The notes under the pieces are model-generated. The model did not search any database and had not been told where the DNA came from. It saw nothing but the letters and a program-made list of their open reading frames with translations. DNA of 64,000 bases, from positions 1 to 64,000 of the forward strand of contig CAYGZQ010000013.1 of NCBI GenBank assembly GCA_964354375.1. Direction: 5' to 3'. Numbering within the stretch: position 1 is the stretch's first letter; the number at the start of each line of letters is the position of its first letter. The DNA comes from CAYGZQ01 sp964354375 [NCBI: uncultured Planctomycetota bacterium] (GTDB lineage: Bacteria; JAJVIF01; JAPKYR01). The translations under genes and the position numbers were made by a program. Shown piece by piece: positions 50,534-58,990 of the stretch.

Positions 50534-50655
50534 CCTTTCGGAGCAGTTGGCATTTCGGGATTGCCAAGAGGGATTAAATCTGTTAGGATAGCAGTCTACT
50601 TTCCGGGTCGAGCCCGGCTGGCGATATGACTATCACGATTGGAGGACGCCTCTTA

Positions 50656-51336
50656 ATGCGTCGATACCTTGTTTCCTTACTTGCTGCGGTGCTGTTGATT
50701 CTGCTGGCAGGCTGCGGCGGCAATGGTCCGGTGTGGCCCGGCGACCCCAAGCCGCCGGTGACGCCTCCTCCCGGACCGAATCCCGGCGGCGCTGCGTACC
50801 AGTTGCAGGTCTACATCGGTCTCTCCAAGACGACCGGCAACGCACCGATGCCGGTGAATATGTGGGCGAACGTGAAAGGCGGGAAAGGGCCCTATTACTA
50901 CAGGTGGGATGTTAACGGCGACGGATGGTGGGACTACGGCGGGATCGGCGTTAGCGAAGTGGGCATCCACTATTCGTCCGCCGGTGTGTACCATATCCTC
51001 CTCGAAGTGGAGGATTCTCTCGGGCAGGCGTACCACGCGACCGGCCTGGTCCAGGTGAAACCCTCCGGTCCCGCGGCTTCACCCGCTGCGATCCCGGGCG
51101 TGGGTGTCGCGCCGATCATGGTGACGCTGGACGGGTCGGGATCGTACGATATTGACGGCGATGTCGTGTACTGGGAGTGGGATTTCGAGTCCGACGGCGT
51201 CTGGGACTACGAGTCCGACACGAGCGGCGTTACGACCGCGGTATACGAATTACCGGGCACTTACAACGCATCGTTGCGTGTCACCGACGATGACGGGCTT
51301 ACCGACATAGCGTCAGTGCAGATCATCGCGCTTTAG
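50656..51336 (+). CDS. PKD-domain lipoprotein
   Basis: A 226-residue lipoprotein (LLAGC, Cys20) with two PKD domains. The first (about 46-135) has YRWDVNGDGWWDYGG and VEDSLGQAYHATG. The second (about 140-226) has GSYDIDGDVVYWEWDFESDG and LRVTDDDGLTDIASV. These beta-sandwich modules usually mediate surface interactions. A Pro/Gly linker follows the lipid anchor. ATG 50656 has GGAGGA at 9 nt; the earlier frame to 50626 has none. A strong terminator follows. Confidence 0.85.
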   Translation: MRRYLVSLLAAVLLILLAGCGGNGPVWPGDPKPPVTPPPGPNPGGAAYQLQVYIGLSKTTGNAPMPVNMWANVKGGKGPYYYRWDVNGDGWWDYGGIGVSEVGIHYSSAGVYHILLEVEDSLGQAYHATGLVQVKPSGPAASPAAIPGVGVAPIMVTLDGSGSYDIDGDVVYWEWDFESDGVWDYESDTSGVTTAVYELPGTYNASLRVTDDDGLTDIASVQIIAL

Positions 51337-51370
51337 ACTTGCAGAATAGGTAAGGCCAGCGAAAGGATCA

Positions 51371-51397
51371 GCCCCCGTATCTCTCGGGGGCTTTTTT
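51371..51397 (+). terminator. Intrinsic terminator
   Basis: GCCCCCG (51371-51377) pairs with CGGGGGC (51385-51391), then six T residues. Between the PKD lipoprotein and PBP1A. Confidence 0.85.
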
Positions 51398-51572
51398 GTG
51401 CGAAAGCCGCTCCGCCGGAGAGACCGGCTGAGTTGGCCGCCGAAAGCACCGGTGATGGTTTACTGAGAAACTATCTCCAGCGGGTCTGCTTGGCTCTCGG
51501 TTGCCTGGTCCGCGCCCGCGATCTCTCGGGGCAGTGAAGCTCGCGGGGAGTTTCAGCGGGGAGAAGCTCCTC

Positions 51573-53759
51573 TTAGAACACCGCTTCGCCTTCGCCTGAA
51601 TCGTCGTCGGAGTCGGTTCCCTCGTCGCCGGACTGGCCTTCGTCGGCCCCTGCGCTGTCCGAGTCGCCCTCGGAACCGTCGTCTGCCGGAAGCTCCGCGG
51701 CGGTTTCATCTTCATTTCCCTCATCCTGCCTGAGATTGCCGAAGACATCGCCCTGGGCGGCCATGGCCCTGAGTTGCTCGAGGGAATAATCTTCTGGGTC
51801 GACTCCGAGCTCCTTTGCGAGGGTCTGGATCTCCTGCTCGGTCAGGAGGTCGGCCTGGGAGGTCGAGTCCATGGCTTTAGTCTGGCGCGGCGGGAAGCCA
51901 GCGGGGAAGGTCTCGTCGGGCATCTCCGCGAGGACTTTCATCATGTAATCGTGCCAGATAAGCGCGGGGTATCGTCCGCCGGTGACCTTAGCCATGGCAG
52001 AGTTGTCGCGGTTACCGATCCACACGCCGGTGACAATGGAAGGCGTGAAGCCGATGAACCAGGCGTCGCGCCAGTCGTCCGTGGTGCCGGTCTTGCCTGC
52101 GATGTGGTGACCCGAGATACGCGCATGCGTGCCCGTGCCGCTTGTGACCACCGTCTCCATCATGTTGACGAGCAGGCGGATGGGATTGGCGTCGACCACC
52201 CGCTGGGGCGATCCGGTGTGACTGTAAAGGACGTTGCCGCGGGAATCGGTGATGCGCTCGATGGCGTAGGGCTCGTTCCTGACACCGTCATTCGCGAATG
52301 TGCCGTAGGCCGACGTGTGTTCGAGGAGCGTGACCTCGCTCGTCCCTATGCCCATCGACAGGGAGGGCCGGATCTCCGACTTGATTCCGCATGTATGGGC
52401 GACATCGGCGACATCCTGCGCGCCCACGATGTCGACGATTCTGACGGCAGGGACATTGCGACTCGCCGCGATAGCGCTTCTCAGGCTGATTACGCCGCGA
52501 AACCCGCTGTCGTAGTTCTTCGGTCGATAAGTGCCCCATCCGGCGAGGTGGAACTCGACCGGCTGGTCCCGCACCAGGCTGTTCGGCGAATATCCGTCCA
52601 TCATGGCCCGCAGATACACGTAGGGCTTGAAGCTGGAGCCCGGCTGTCTCTTGGCCTGCCAGGCGCAGTTGAACTCGCTCGAGTCGAAATCGACACCCCC
52701 AACCATCGCGCGTATTGCTCCCGTGCGTACGTCGATGCTGACCAGAGCGCCTTCGCTCACTCTGGCGCTGTTGAACGATGCAACCTTCTCGGTGACAACC
52801 TTCTCCGCCTCGGCCTGCCATTCGTGGTTGACCGTCGTGTAGATCCTCAGTCCGTCGGTGTACAGGCGTCGGAGTCCGAATTTCTCCTGGACCTCGTTGA
52901 TGACGTAGGTGCAGAAGTACGGGTGCTGGAGTCCGGTGAAACCGACATCGTGCCGTCCCGCGAGGACGATCTCGGCCTTGTCGGCCTGGTCGAACTCCTC
53001 TTGCGTGACGTAACCTTCCTCGATCATGCGGCTGAGCACGTGGGTACGTCTCGCCCTGGCGGCATCCATGCCGGCGTATGGCGAGAGTCGACTGGGGGCC
53101 TGCGGCAGGCCTGCCAGAAGAGCGCATTCCGCAAGATCGCATTCGGAGACCGATTTCCCGAAGTACGTCTGAGCGGCCGCCTCGACTCCGTACGCGTTCG
53201 AGCCGAAGTAAACCTGGTTGAGGTAGAAAGTGAGAATCTCGTCCTTGGAGTATTTCTGTTCGATTTTTACGGCCAGGATGATTTCGGCGATCTTCCGCTC
53301 GAAAGTCGCCTGGGGGGTCAGGTAGAGTGCCCGCACGAGCTGCTGAGTGAGAGTGCTCGCGCCCTGACCCTTTATGTCGCCGCTAGCAAGATTCTCTTTG
53401 ACCGCACGAGCGATGCCCCTGACATCGAAGCCCGGATGACTGTAAAAGTCCTTATCTTCGGTGGCCACGATGGCGTCGCGAAGGTCCTGCGGGATCTGGT
53501 GCCACCCCACCAGGACCCGGTTTTCCTCCCCGAACACGTCCCCGAGAAGAGTGCCGTCGGACGCGTAGATCTTGCTCGTCATGGCAAGATCGGGCACCCC
53601 CAGGCTCTCGATCATCGGCATGTCCTTGACTACTTCGGACAGGAAGCCGTTCACGAAGGCCGTCAGGCACAGAAGGAAGAAAACCAGGAGGAAAAGGAGG
53701 ACTTTCAGCACGGCAAACAGCTTGAGGAAAAACCACTGGATTGCTCTGAATACGATCAT
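51573..53759 (-). CDS. mrcA: Class A penicillin-binding protein (PBP1A)
   Basis: A bifunctional murein synthase, 728 residues. It has a short N-terminus, one membrane helix (about 14-38), the GT51 glycosyltransferase domain (ATEDKDFYSHPGFDVRGIAR near 100-120, QGASTLTQQLVR, RKIAEIILAVKIEQKYSKDE), and a transpeptidase domain with GSSFKP (catalytic Ser at about 376), SRN (AIAASRN) and KTGTTDD (about 556). The last 90 residues are strongly acidic (Glu/Asp/Ser), presumably periplasmic. I place the start at ATG 53759 (MIVFRAIQW); a 17-residue longer frame to 53810 has no better SD. Confidence 0.92.
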   Translation of the reverse strand: MIVFRAIQWFFLKLFAVLKVLLFLLVFFLLCLTAFVNGFLSEVVKDMPMIESLGVPDLAMTSKIYASDGTLLGDVFGEENRVLVGWHQIPQDLRDAIVATEDKDFYSHPGFDVRGIARAVKENLASGDIKGQGASTLTQQLVRALYLTPQATFERKIAEIILAVKIEQKYSKDEILTFYLNQVYFGSNAYGVEAAAQTYFGKSVSECDLAECALLAGLPQAPSRLSPYAGMDAARARRTHVLSRMIEEGYVTQEEFDQADKAEIVLAGRHDVGFTGLQHPYFCTYVINEVQEKFGLRRLYTDGLRIYTTVNHEWQAEAEKVVTEKVASFNSARVSEGALVSIDVRTGAIRAMVGGVDFDSSEFNCAWQAKRQPGSSFKPYVYLRAMMDGYSPNSLVRDQPVEFHLAGWGTYRPKNYDSGFRGVISLRSAIAASRNVPAVRIVDIVGAQDVADVAHTCGIKSEIRPSLSMGIGTSEVTLLEHTSAYGTFANDGVRNEPYAIERITDSRGNVLYSHTGSPQRVVDANPIRLLVNMMETVVTSGTGTHARISGHHIAGKTGTTDDWRDAWFIGFTPSIVTGVWIGNRDNSAMAKVTGGRYPALIWHDYMMKVLAEMPDETFPAGFPPRQTKAMDSTSQADLLTEQEIQTLAKELGVDPEDYSLEQLRAMAAQGDVFGNLRQDEGNEDETAAELPADDGSEGDSDSAGADEGQSGDEGTDSDDDSGEGEAVF

Positions 53760-54097
53760 GACTTTAGGGGTTCTTTTGTGACACAATAATGTCTCATAAA
53801 ACCCACACAATATGTTACCACGTGCGGGCTCGGAAGACTAAAGGCACGAAAGGTTCCAAACCCGGACATGAGATGGGAGAACTGAGACGCAGGTTCAGGG
53901 GAAGGGGTCGGCGCCAGCGATCTCGGGATTGACAAAGCCGATTTTCTTTGAACCTGGATGCGGAGGATGAGTCTAATGTCAACGGGACTGAGGGGACTGG
54001 CGAGGTCGTGGAGATCGACAGAGCCTGGCAAGGCGGCCTTCCCAATCCTCCCGGTTAAAACGATAATATTTGCGCAATCGACCAGAGGTGAAAAACC

Positions 54098-55693
54098 ATG
54101 GATCCACGCACAGCGAGTCAACGCAGGGGAGCGGTGTTGCTTGTAGTGTTTTTCGCGCTTCTGCTCGGGGTAATGAGCGGAGTGCTGCTGGCCACAGGAT
54201 TGGACTGGGTGCCTCACACGCGGGCGACGGACGGACAGAGCGCCGATCTGAAGCCGAGCGAATTCCTGACCGACACCCAGGAGAGCTTCCGGGACCTCGT
54301 GGCCGCCGTTCGCCCCGCGGTGGTGAGTATCCAGGCGGAGGGCCAGAGCACAGCGGTCTCGATGATGCCGTTCGACATGCAGGATCCCTTCAAGATGTTC
54401 GGCATGCCGAGCCCGTTCGATGACAGGGGCCAGGGCCAGGACAACGGACAGGGACAGGGTCAGGATCAGTACATGATTCCCGAGGTCGCCGCGGGCAGCG
54501 GATTCATCGTCGACCCCAAGGGATATATCCTGACTAACAACCATGTCGTGGCGAACGCCGACAAGGTGAAAGTGGTGCTCGACAGCGGGAAGGAGTACCA
54601 GGCTCAGATCGTCTGGAAGGACCCGGACACCGATGTAGCGGTGCTGAAGATAGAGGACCAGGATCCGCTTCCCTACGTTGCGCTGGGCGACTCGGACGCG
54701 CTCCAGGTCGGCGACTGGGTGATGGCGGTAGGGAATCCGTTCGGGTATCTTGCCGGAACCGTGACGATCGGGATTGTGTCCGCCACGAACAGGGAATACC
54801 TGCAGCTGCCGGGGGACACCTACTACCAGAATTTCATTCAGACCGACGCTGCGATCAATCTTGGGAACTCCGGCGGTCCGCTCGTGGACATTTACGGCCA
54901 CGTAGTCGGCATAAACACGGCTATAGCGGCACAGGGCAGCGGAATAGGGTTTGCGACGCCGATCAACATGGCCAAGTTTGTATATGACAGTTACATGCAG
55001 AACGGCGAGGTCGTGAGGGGATGGATCGGGGTGACGATCCAGAACCTGGACGCCGACCTTGCCAAGACCATGGGGCTGGGCGACACCCGCGGCTCACTCG
55101 TGGCCGAGGTCCGCTCCGGCGATCCCGCGGATAAGGCTGGTCTGAGAGCCGGGGACGTCATACTGGAAGTGGGCGGGCAGAAAGTGGTCAGCACCCAGAC
55201 CGCGTCGCGGTTGATAGCTACTCTTCCTGTCGGCAAACCCGCGGACATGAGAATCTGGCGTGACGGTCAGGAAATGACGATAACGGTCACGCCTGAGAGG
55301 AGGGAGATGACCGCCGCGGCACAGCCAACGGGTGGCGAGGAGAAGGATCAGGGCACCGGCAAGACCCCGAAGAATGAGGAGTACCTCGGACTGCAGGTTG
55401 AGGAACTCAACAGCGACATCCTCAAGGAGTACGATCTCCCGCAGGGTACCGTGGGGGTTATTGTGACCGCCGTCGATCCCGCAAGCTCCGCCTACTCCAA
55501 GGGCCTCAGGGAAGGCGTCGTGATTGTGGCGATCAATCGCCAGGATATCGACAGCCTGGGTACCTACGAGCGCCTCATGTCCGAGGCCCACGATGCATGG
55601 GCAAAGGACGGTTCGAACGTGCTCATACGCTTCCTTATCTACGATCAGAAGACCGGATGGACACGTCAATTCATGGCACTTCCGTTTGAGTGA
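54098..55693 (+). CDS. htrA: HtrA/DegP-family periplasmic serine protease
   Basis: Envelope quality-control protease, 531 residues. It has an N-terminal membrane anchor (about 8-32) and a trypsin-like domain with the catalytic triad His149 (TNNHVVA), Asp179 (DTDVAVLK) and Ser258 (GNSGGPLV). Two PDZ domains follow: WIGVTIQNLDADLAK to GDVILEVGGQKV and EYLGLQVEELNSDIL to VVIVAINRQD. A Gln/Gly insert (about 108-125, QGQDNGQGQGQDQ) precedes the protease strands. A DegS/DegP-like stress role is known for the family. Weak promoter-like string near 54061; the ATG is supported by GAGGTG. Confidence 0.94.
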   Translation: MDPRTASQRRGAVLLVVFFALLLGVMSGVLLATGLDWVPHTRATDGQSADLKPSEFLTDTQESFRDLVAAVRPAVVSIQAEGQSTAVSMMPFDMQDPFKMFGMPSPFDDRGQGQDNGQGQGQDQYMIPEVAAGSGFIVDPKGYILTNNHVVANADKVKVVLDSGKEYQAQIVWKDPDTDVAVLKIEDQDPLPYVALGDSDALQVGDWVMAVGNPFGYLAGTVTIGIVSATNREYLQLPGDTYYQNFIQTDAAINLGNSGGPLVDIYGHVVGINTAIAAQGSGIGFATPINMAKFVYDSYMQNGEVVRGWIGVTIQNLDADLAKTMGLGDTRGSLVAEVRSGDPADKAGLRAGDVILEVGGQKVVSTQTASRLIATLPVGKPADMRIWRDGQEMTITVTPERREMTAAAQPTGGEEKDQGTGKTPKNEEYLGLQVEELNSDILKEYDLPQGTVGVIVTAVDPASSAYSKGLREGVVIVAINRQDIDSLGTYERLMSEAHDAWAKDGSNVLIRFLIYDQKTGWTRQFMALPFE

Positions 55694-55720
55694 CGATAGC
55701 AGCAAGACTGGGTTTCCGGG

Positions 55721-55750
55721 AAAAGCCCCCGGCTGAGTCCGGGGGCTTTT
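55721..55750 (+). terminator. Intrinsic terminator after htrA
   Basis: AAAAGCCCCCGG (55721-55732) pairs with CCGGGGGCTTTT (55739-55750), a long perfect stem that can work in both directions. Confidence 0.85.
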
Positions 55751-55752
55751 CG

Positions 55753-55808
55753 TGTAGCACGCGCATCCCAATGTAGCACGCGCATCTTGCGCGTGGTTCT
55801 TCATGTTG
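55753..55808. repeat. REP-like element, copy 8 (tandem left arms)
   Basis: TGTAGCACGCGCATCC is repeated at 55753 and 55772, and TTGCGCGTGGTTCTTC follows. The right arm is missing. Internal duplication suggests unequal recombination or aborted insertion. Confidence 0.7.
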
Positions 55809-55843
55809 CAAACGGAGCAGTCCGGAGAGTACTCTGGCGTCAC

Positions 55844-56665
55844 ATGGGCAAAGAGCAGCGTCTGATTGAGTTCGAGAAAGCCCGGCCGCTCGGGATCGGG
55901 CGCCTGACCGCGTGCGTTCCGTCCACGGAAAAGCAAAGGGGTCTTTTGATCGGGAGCACGAAGGGTCTTTATCATATGAGCAATTCGGAATCGAAGGTGC
56001 GACGTGTCAGGAATCGTCCTGTTGGGTACCTCTTATCAAGTGAAGATGGGGTGGTGTGCTACGAGGAGGCGGGGGGGCACGGAAGAATAGCGGTGCTGGA
56101 CACCGACCTCGAGGAGCGCATTGTCGACGATCAACTGGCCAGGGAGATCAATCCGAAGGCGTGCACGTGCGACGGTCTGCTGATTCTGCACCGCGACGCA
56201 ATCGAGCGCATGGACCTGTCGACGCGGGAGCGACGGAGGCTTGCCGAGTTTGAGCCGGCCATTACCGTGGGGCCGTTCGCGAGCGTGAAGGGCGGCTATG
56301 AATTTCTGGCTGTCCACCGGGGGGCGCATTGGCCGACCTGGCTGTACAGGCTCGATATCAGGGGCGAACGTTGCGAGGAAGCTGTCCTGAGCAGAATCGC
56401 CCAGGCTGAGGACCCGATCTTTCCGCGAGTCTTCCTGCCGCTTCCCACCGGCGACTATTTCATCGTTCCGCAGGGGCAGTCTGTGTTCCAGACCTACCGA
56501 CTGTTTTCCGGTGCAAAGCCCGAGATGAAGACATGGTCGCTGGTGGCGATACCGGGGGACGCACATCCGGTCGGAATTGTCTTGATGGACGGGAAGCTGT
56601 ACGCGGCGGGTGCGGATTGCCTGTTGATTTTCAAGCCCGGGGAAGAGCTTCTGCGCGGCTCCTGA
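55844..56665 (+). CDS. Hypothetical cytosolic protein, propeller-like repeats
   Basis: A 273-residue protein without signal peptide. It has a recurring pattern of short beta segments (RGLLIGSTKGLYHM, GGHGRIAVLDTDLEE, GLLILHRDAIERMDL, DGKLYAAGADCLLIF), which suggests a small beta-propeller or WD-like fold; I recognise no family. ATG 55844 is chosen because the upstream frame to 55787 lies in REP sequence. GGAGAG lies a bit far (about 14 nt). Immediately followed by a promoter and a lipoprotein gene. Confidence 0.65.
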   Translation: MGKEQRLIEFEKARPLGIGRLTACVPSTEKQRGLLIGSTKGLYHMSNSESKVRRVRNRPVGYLLSSEDGVVCYEEAGGHGRIAVLDTDLEERIVDDQLAREINPKACTCDGLLILHRDAIERMDLSTRERRRLAEFEPAITVGPFASVKGGYEFLAVHRGAHWPTWLYRLDIRGERCEEAVLSRIAQAEDPIFPRVFLPLPTGDYFIVPQGQSVFQTYRLFSGAKPEMKTWSLVAIPGDAHPVGIVLMDGKLYAAGADCLLIFKPGEELLRGS

Positions 56666-56684
56666 AGCCATTTGCGCTATTCCA

Positions 56685-56693
56685 TGATATAAT
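56685..56693 (+). promoter_or_regulatory. Extended -10 promoter of the 56743 lipoprotein
   Basis: TGATATAAT (TATAAT at 56688-56693). No -35 is evident. About 50 nt before the start codon. Confidence 0.5.
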
Positions 56694-56742
56694 GCGTAGA
56701 GGTGTAGGAGTATTAGGTAATCTCTGTTCATGGAGGGAAAGC

Positions 56743-58884
56743 ATGGCTCGCAACCTGTTTCTTACAGTGAGCATGTTTCTGGTGTGCGCGATGTTATCCT
56801 GCTCAGGCGGTTTGGGCGCGCCGGTGAGTCCCGCCGGCAGCGCGTCGGGGACCGGTTCGTCCCTTGCGGCTCAGCAGACCCCTGATTCGAGCGGGAGTAG
56901 CCGCTATCTCTGGGGATACTGGACCATGCGCTGGAATCCCGAGGCGCAGAAGCTCGAGGCGATACCGCTCCGCACGACGGAGCTGCATGTCAATGTGGTT
57001 AGAGCCCTCGAGGACGGGATGTGTCTGACCTGCCTGGTGATCGGGAAGAACGAGTTCAATGCGGACGGAGACCTCGAAGTGCACATTTTCATAATACATC
57101 CCGTGGAAGACACCCCGGAATTCGATGCGGACGTGTTCACTGGGTTCGATGTGAGAGGAATCGCGATCTTTGAGGGCACATATTATTTCGATGAAAACGG
57201 ACTGAAGACAAGCTGGCACGAGTACGACGAGTTTACCCTGGTGAATGCGGACGGATACACGAAGCTATGGTCTCCGGCAGCGTACCCCCCGGACTGGTTC
57301 GGTCGCCCGATTTTCGAGTACTACCCCGGGAAATACGAAGCGAACGGGTCGCAGCTTTCGACCACGCTGAACCCGTTCCGCGCATTCTATACATTGTCCG
57401 AGCGTCGCACGTTCGAAGCGCTTGGTCAGGACGAGAGGATCTTCACAATCCGCTTCCCCCACGATCCCGGCGTCCCTCTTGAGTTCGGCTACGCGGTGGA
57501 CGCAAGCTGGGCGGCGCCCTCGAATCTCGATAACCCGCTTGTGCCGGATGATTTCCCGCCAAACGCGAACGCGATAGAAGCCTACAGGATCACCGCCGAA
57601 TTCTCGGGCTCCCTGACTCCCATAGGCGGACAGAGCTTTGTTCTCATACATGTCTATGACTGGCAGGGGAACGGAACCATTGCATCGGTGTCTCTTGAAG
57701 CTCCGGACCTGTTCAATGGTATCGTGACTGCCAACCATGCCGCCGATTTTCCGACCTACTCCGAGTTTACGGCCACCATTAACAACGGCCTGCTGGCGGA
57801 CCTTGGGACATATCCGGTGTTGATCACCGTCGAGGACACAGCCACGGTGGCGATAGTCGGAAAAATAAACGCCTACGATGTCTTCACTATTGATGTGATC
57901 CCGCCTCTGGATCTGCTCGAAACCGTGCCCCTCGCTTGCGACCCTATCGAGGGCGATTTCGATACCGTCACCCAGACCTGCTACTTCGCCCCCGTACCCG
58001 GCGTGCTGAACAAGCGAATCATGGGAATCGACTCGACTTTCAATGTCGTGACCGGTTTCCCCAAGGTCCTCGCGACCGGAGGGATCGGACTCTGCGGCGT
58101 CAAGTCGGAGATTTACCTGGCGACGGACATCGGGACCCCCGATTTCGAGGACGACATCAGCGTGTTCGACATAGACGCAAAGGCGCTGAAGTATGCGATC
58201 GACATAGTCACCCCGAACGGGTCGGCGAAACCTATCGATTTCGTCGCCTACGACCTGATGGCCGAGGTCTGGGTTTCCAGGTTCAACGACAACCTTGTAG
58301 GTGTCTTTTTCGCCGACAACGCGAACCCGGACATCACTGGTATCGACCTTGATGGAACGGGTCCGACAACTCTGGCGCTGGACGACGCAAACTACCAGGT
58401 TTTCGTGGCGTGCGACGGGAGCGACACGATAGCGGTCATCGACGGATACGGGCACAGCCTCAAGGGCACGATCGAGCTGAACACGCCGCTGGTGAGTCCC
58501 GATCCGCTGCTTCCGGCCGTCATTGGTATGGCCTACGTGCCGTCTTCGAACATGTTGTATGCCACAACGCTGGGAGCCGGGAAAGTGGAATACTACGATC
58601 TCAGCGACTACAGCTACAAAGGCTCGATCCAGTTGATGCCGGAAGATACCGGAGCGGTGGTCGGACTCGTGTACGATCCGGGTCTGAATATCCTGGTGGC
58701 CACCGGCCAGGTGGCATCGGGCCACGGACATCTCTGGGCCATCGATCCGGTCGCGAACGAGGAAATCTACGATGCGGAGACGACGGGCATGAACCCGAGC
58801 TTCCCCGGCATCGATAAGGTCAACCACATACTGTTTGTGCCCGATCCGATCGGCCACGTCGACATCTTCAAAATCGTGAATTAG
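56743..58884 (+). CDS. Modular surface lipoprotein with YVTN-like propeller
   Basis: A 713-residue lipoprotein (CAMLSC, Cys20). It has the N-terminal family domain in the CxxC form: RYLWGYWTMRWNP, IPLRTTELHVNVVRAL, DGMCLTCLVIGKNEFN, IHPVEDTPEFDADVF then TGFDVRG, LVNADGYTKLWSP, YYPGKYEANG, YAVDASWAAP and IHVYDWQGN. From about residue 420 a YVTN/YncE-like beta-propeller appears (GIGLCGVKSEIYLATD, QVFVACDGSDTIAVIDG, NILVATGQVASG). ATG 56743 has GGAGGG. A long hairpin follows the gene before the convergent lyase gene. Confidence 0.83.
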   Translation: MARNLFLTVSMFLVCAMLSCSGGLGAPVSPAGSASGTGSSLAAQQTPDSSGSSRYLWGYWTMRWNPEAQKLEAIPLRTTELHVNVVRALEDGMCLTCLVIGKNEFNADGDLEVHIFIIHPVEDTPEFDADVFTGFDVRGIAIFEGTYYFDENGLKTSWHEYDEFTLVNADGYTKLWSPAAYPPDWFGRPIFEYYPGKYEANGSQLSTTLNPFRAFYTLSERRTFEALGQDERIFTIRFPHDPGVPLEFGYAVDASWAAPSNLDNPLVPDDFPPNANAIEAYRITAEFSGSLTPIGGQSFVLIHVYDWQGNGTIASVSLEAPDLFNGIVTANHAADFPTYSEFTATINNGLLADLGTYPVLITVEDTATVAIVGKINAYDVFTIDVIPPLDLLETVPLACDPIEGDFDTVTQTCYFAPVPGVLNKRIMGIDSTFNVVTGFPKVLATGGIGLCGVKSEIYLATDIGTPDFEDDISVFDIDAKALKYAIDIVTPNGSAKPIDFVAYDLMAEVWVSRFNDNLVGVFFADNANPDITGIDLDGTGPTTLALDDANYQVFVACDGSDTIAVIDGYGHSLKGTIELNTPLVSPDPLLPAVIGMAYVPSSNMLYATTLGAGKVEYYDLSDYSYKGSIQLMPEDTGAVVGLVYDPGLNILVATGQVASGHGHLWAIDPVANEEIYDAETTGMNPSFPGIDKVNHILFVPDPIGHVDIFKIVN

Positions 58885-58911
58885 TAAACAGGGGGAACGA
58901 CGACCAAAATC

Positions 58912-58974
58912 CGGCTCGGCAGGAGCCTCGCCCTCCCATCGGTACCGTTCGGGTGTGAGGCACTTGCCGAGCCG
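58912..58974. terminator. Long hairpin between convergent genes
   Basis: CGGCTCGGCA (58912-58921) pairs with TGCCGAGCCG (58965-58974), with further internal pairing (GCCTC with GAGGC). It could end both convergent transcripts. Confidence 0.5.
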
Positions 58975-58990
58975 TTCTGTTGCTGAAGGC

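Noticed and set aside
51774-53789. 671-codon plus-strand frame opposite PBP1A
   Set aside because: Shadow of the high-G+C third-position pattern; the minus strand encodes a complete class A PBP with catalytic motifs.
6701-55808. The repeated palindromes as a CRISPR array
   Set aside because: Copies are dispersed kilobases apart, with no regular spacers and no cas genes.
57265-58857. 530-codon minus-strand frame opposite a lipoprotein
   Set aside because: Same shadow effect; composition is Arg/His/Val-rich with no domain.
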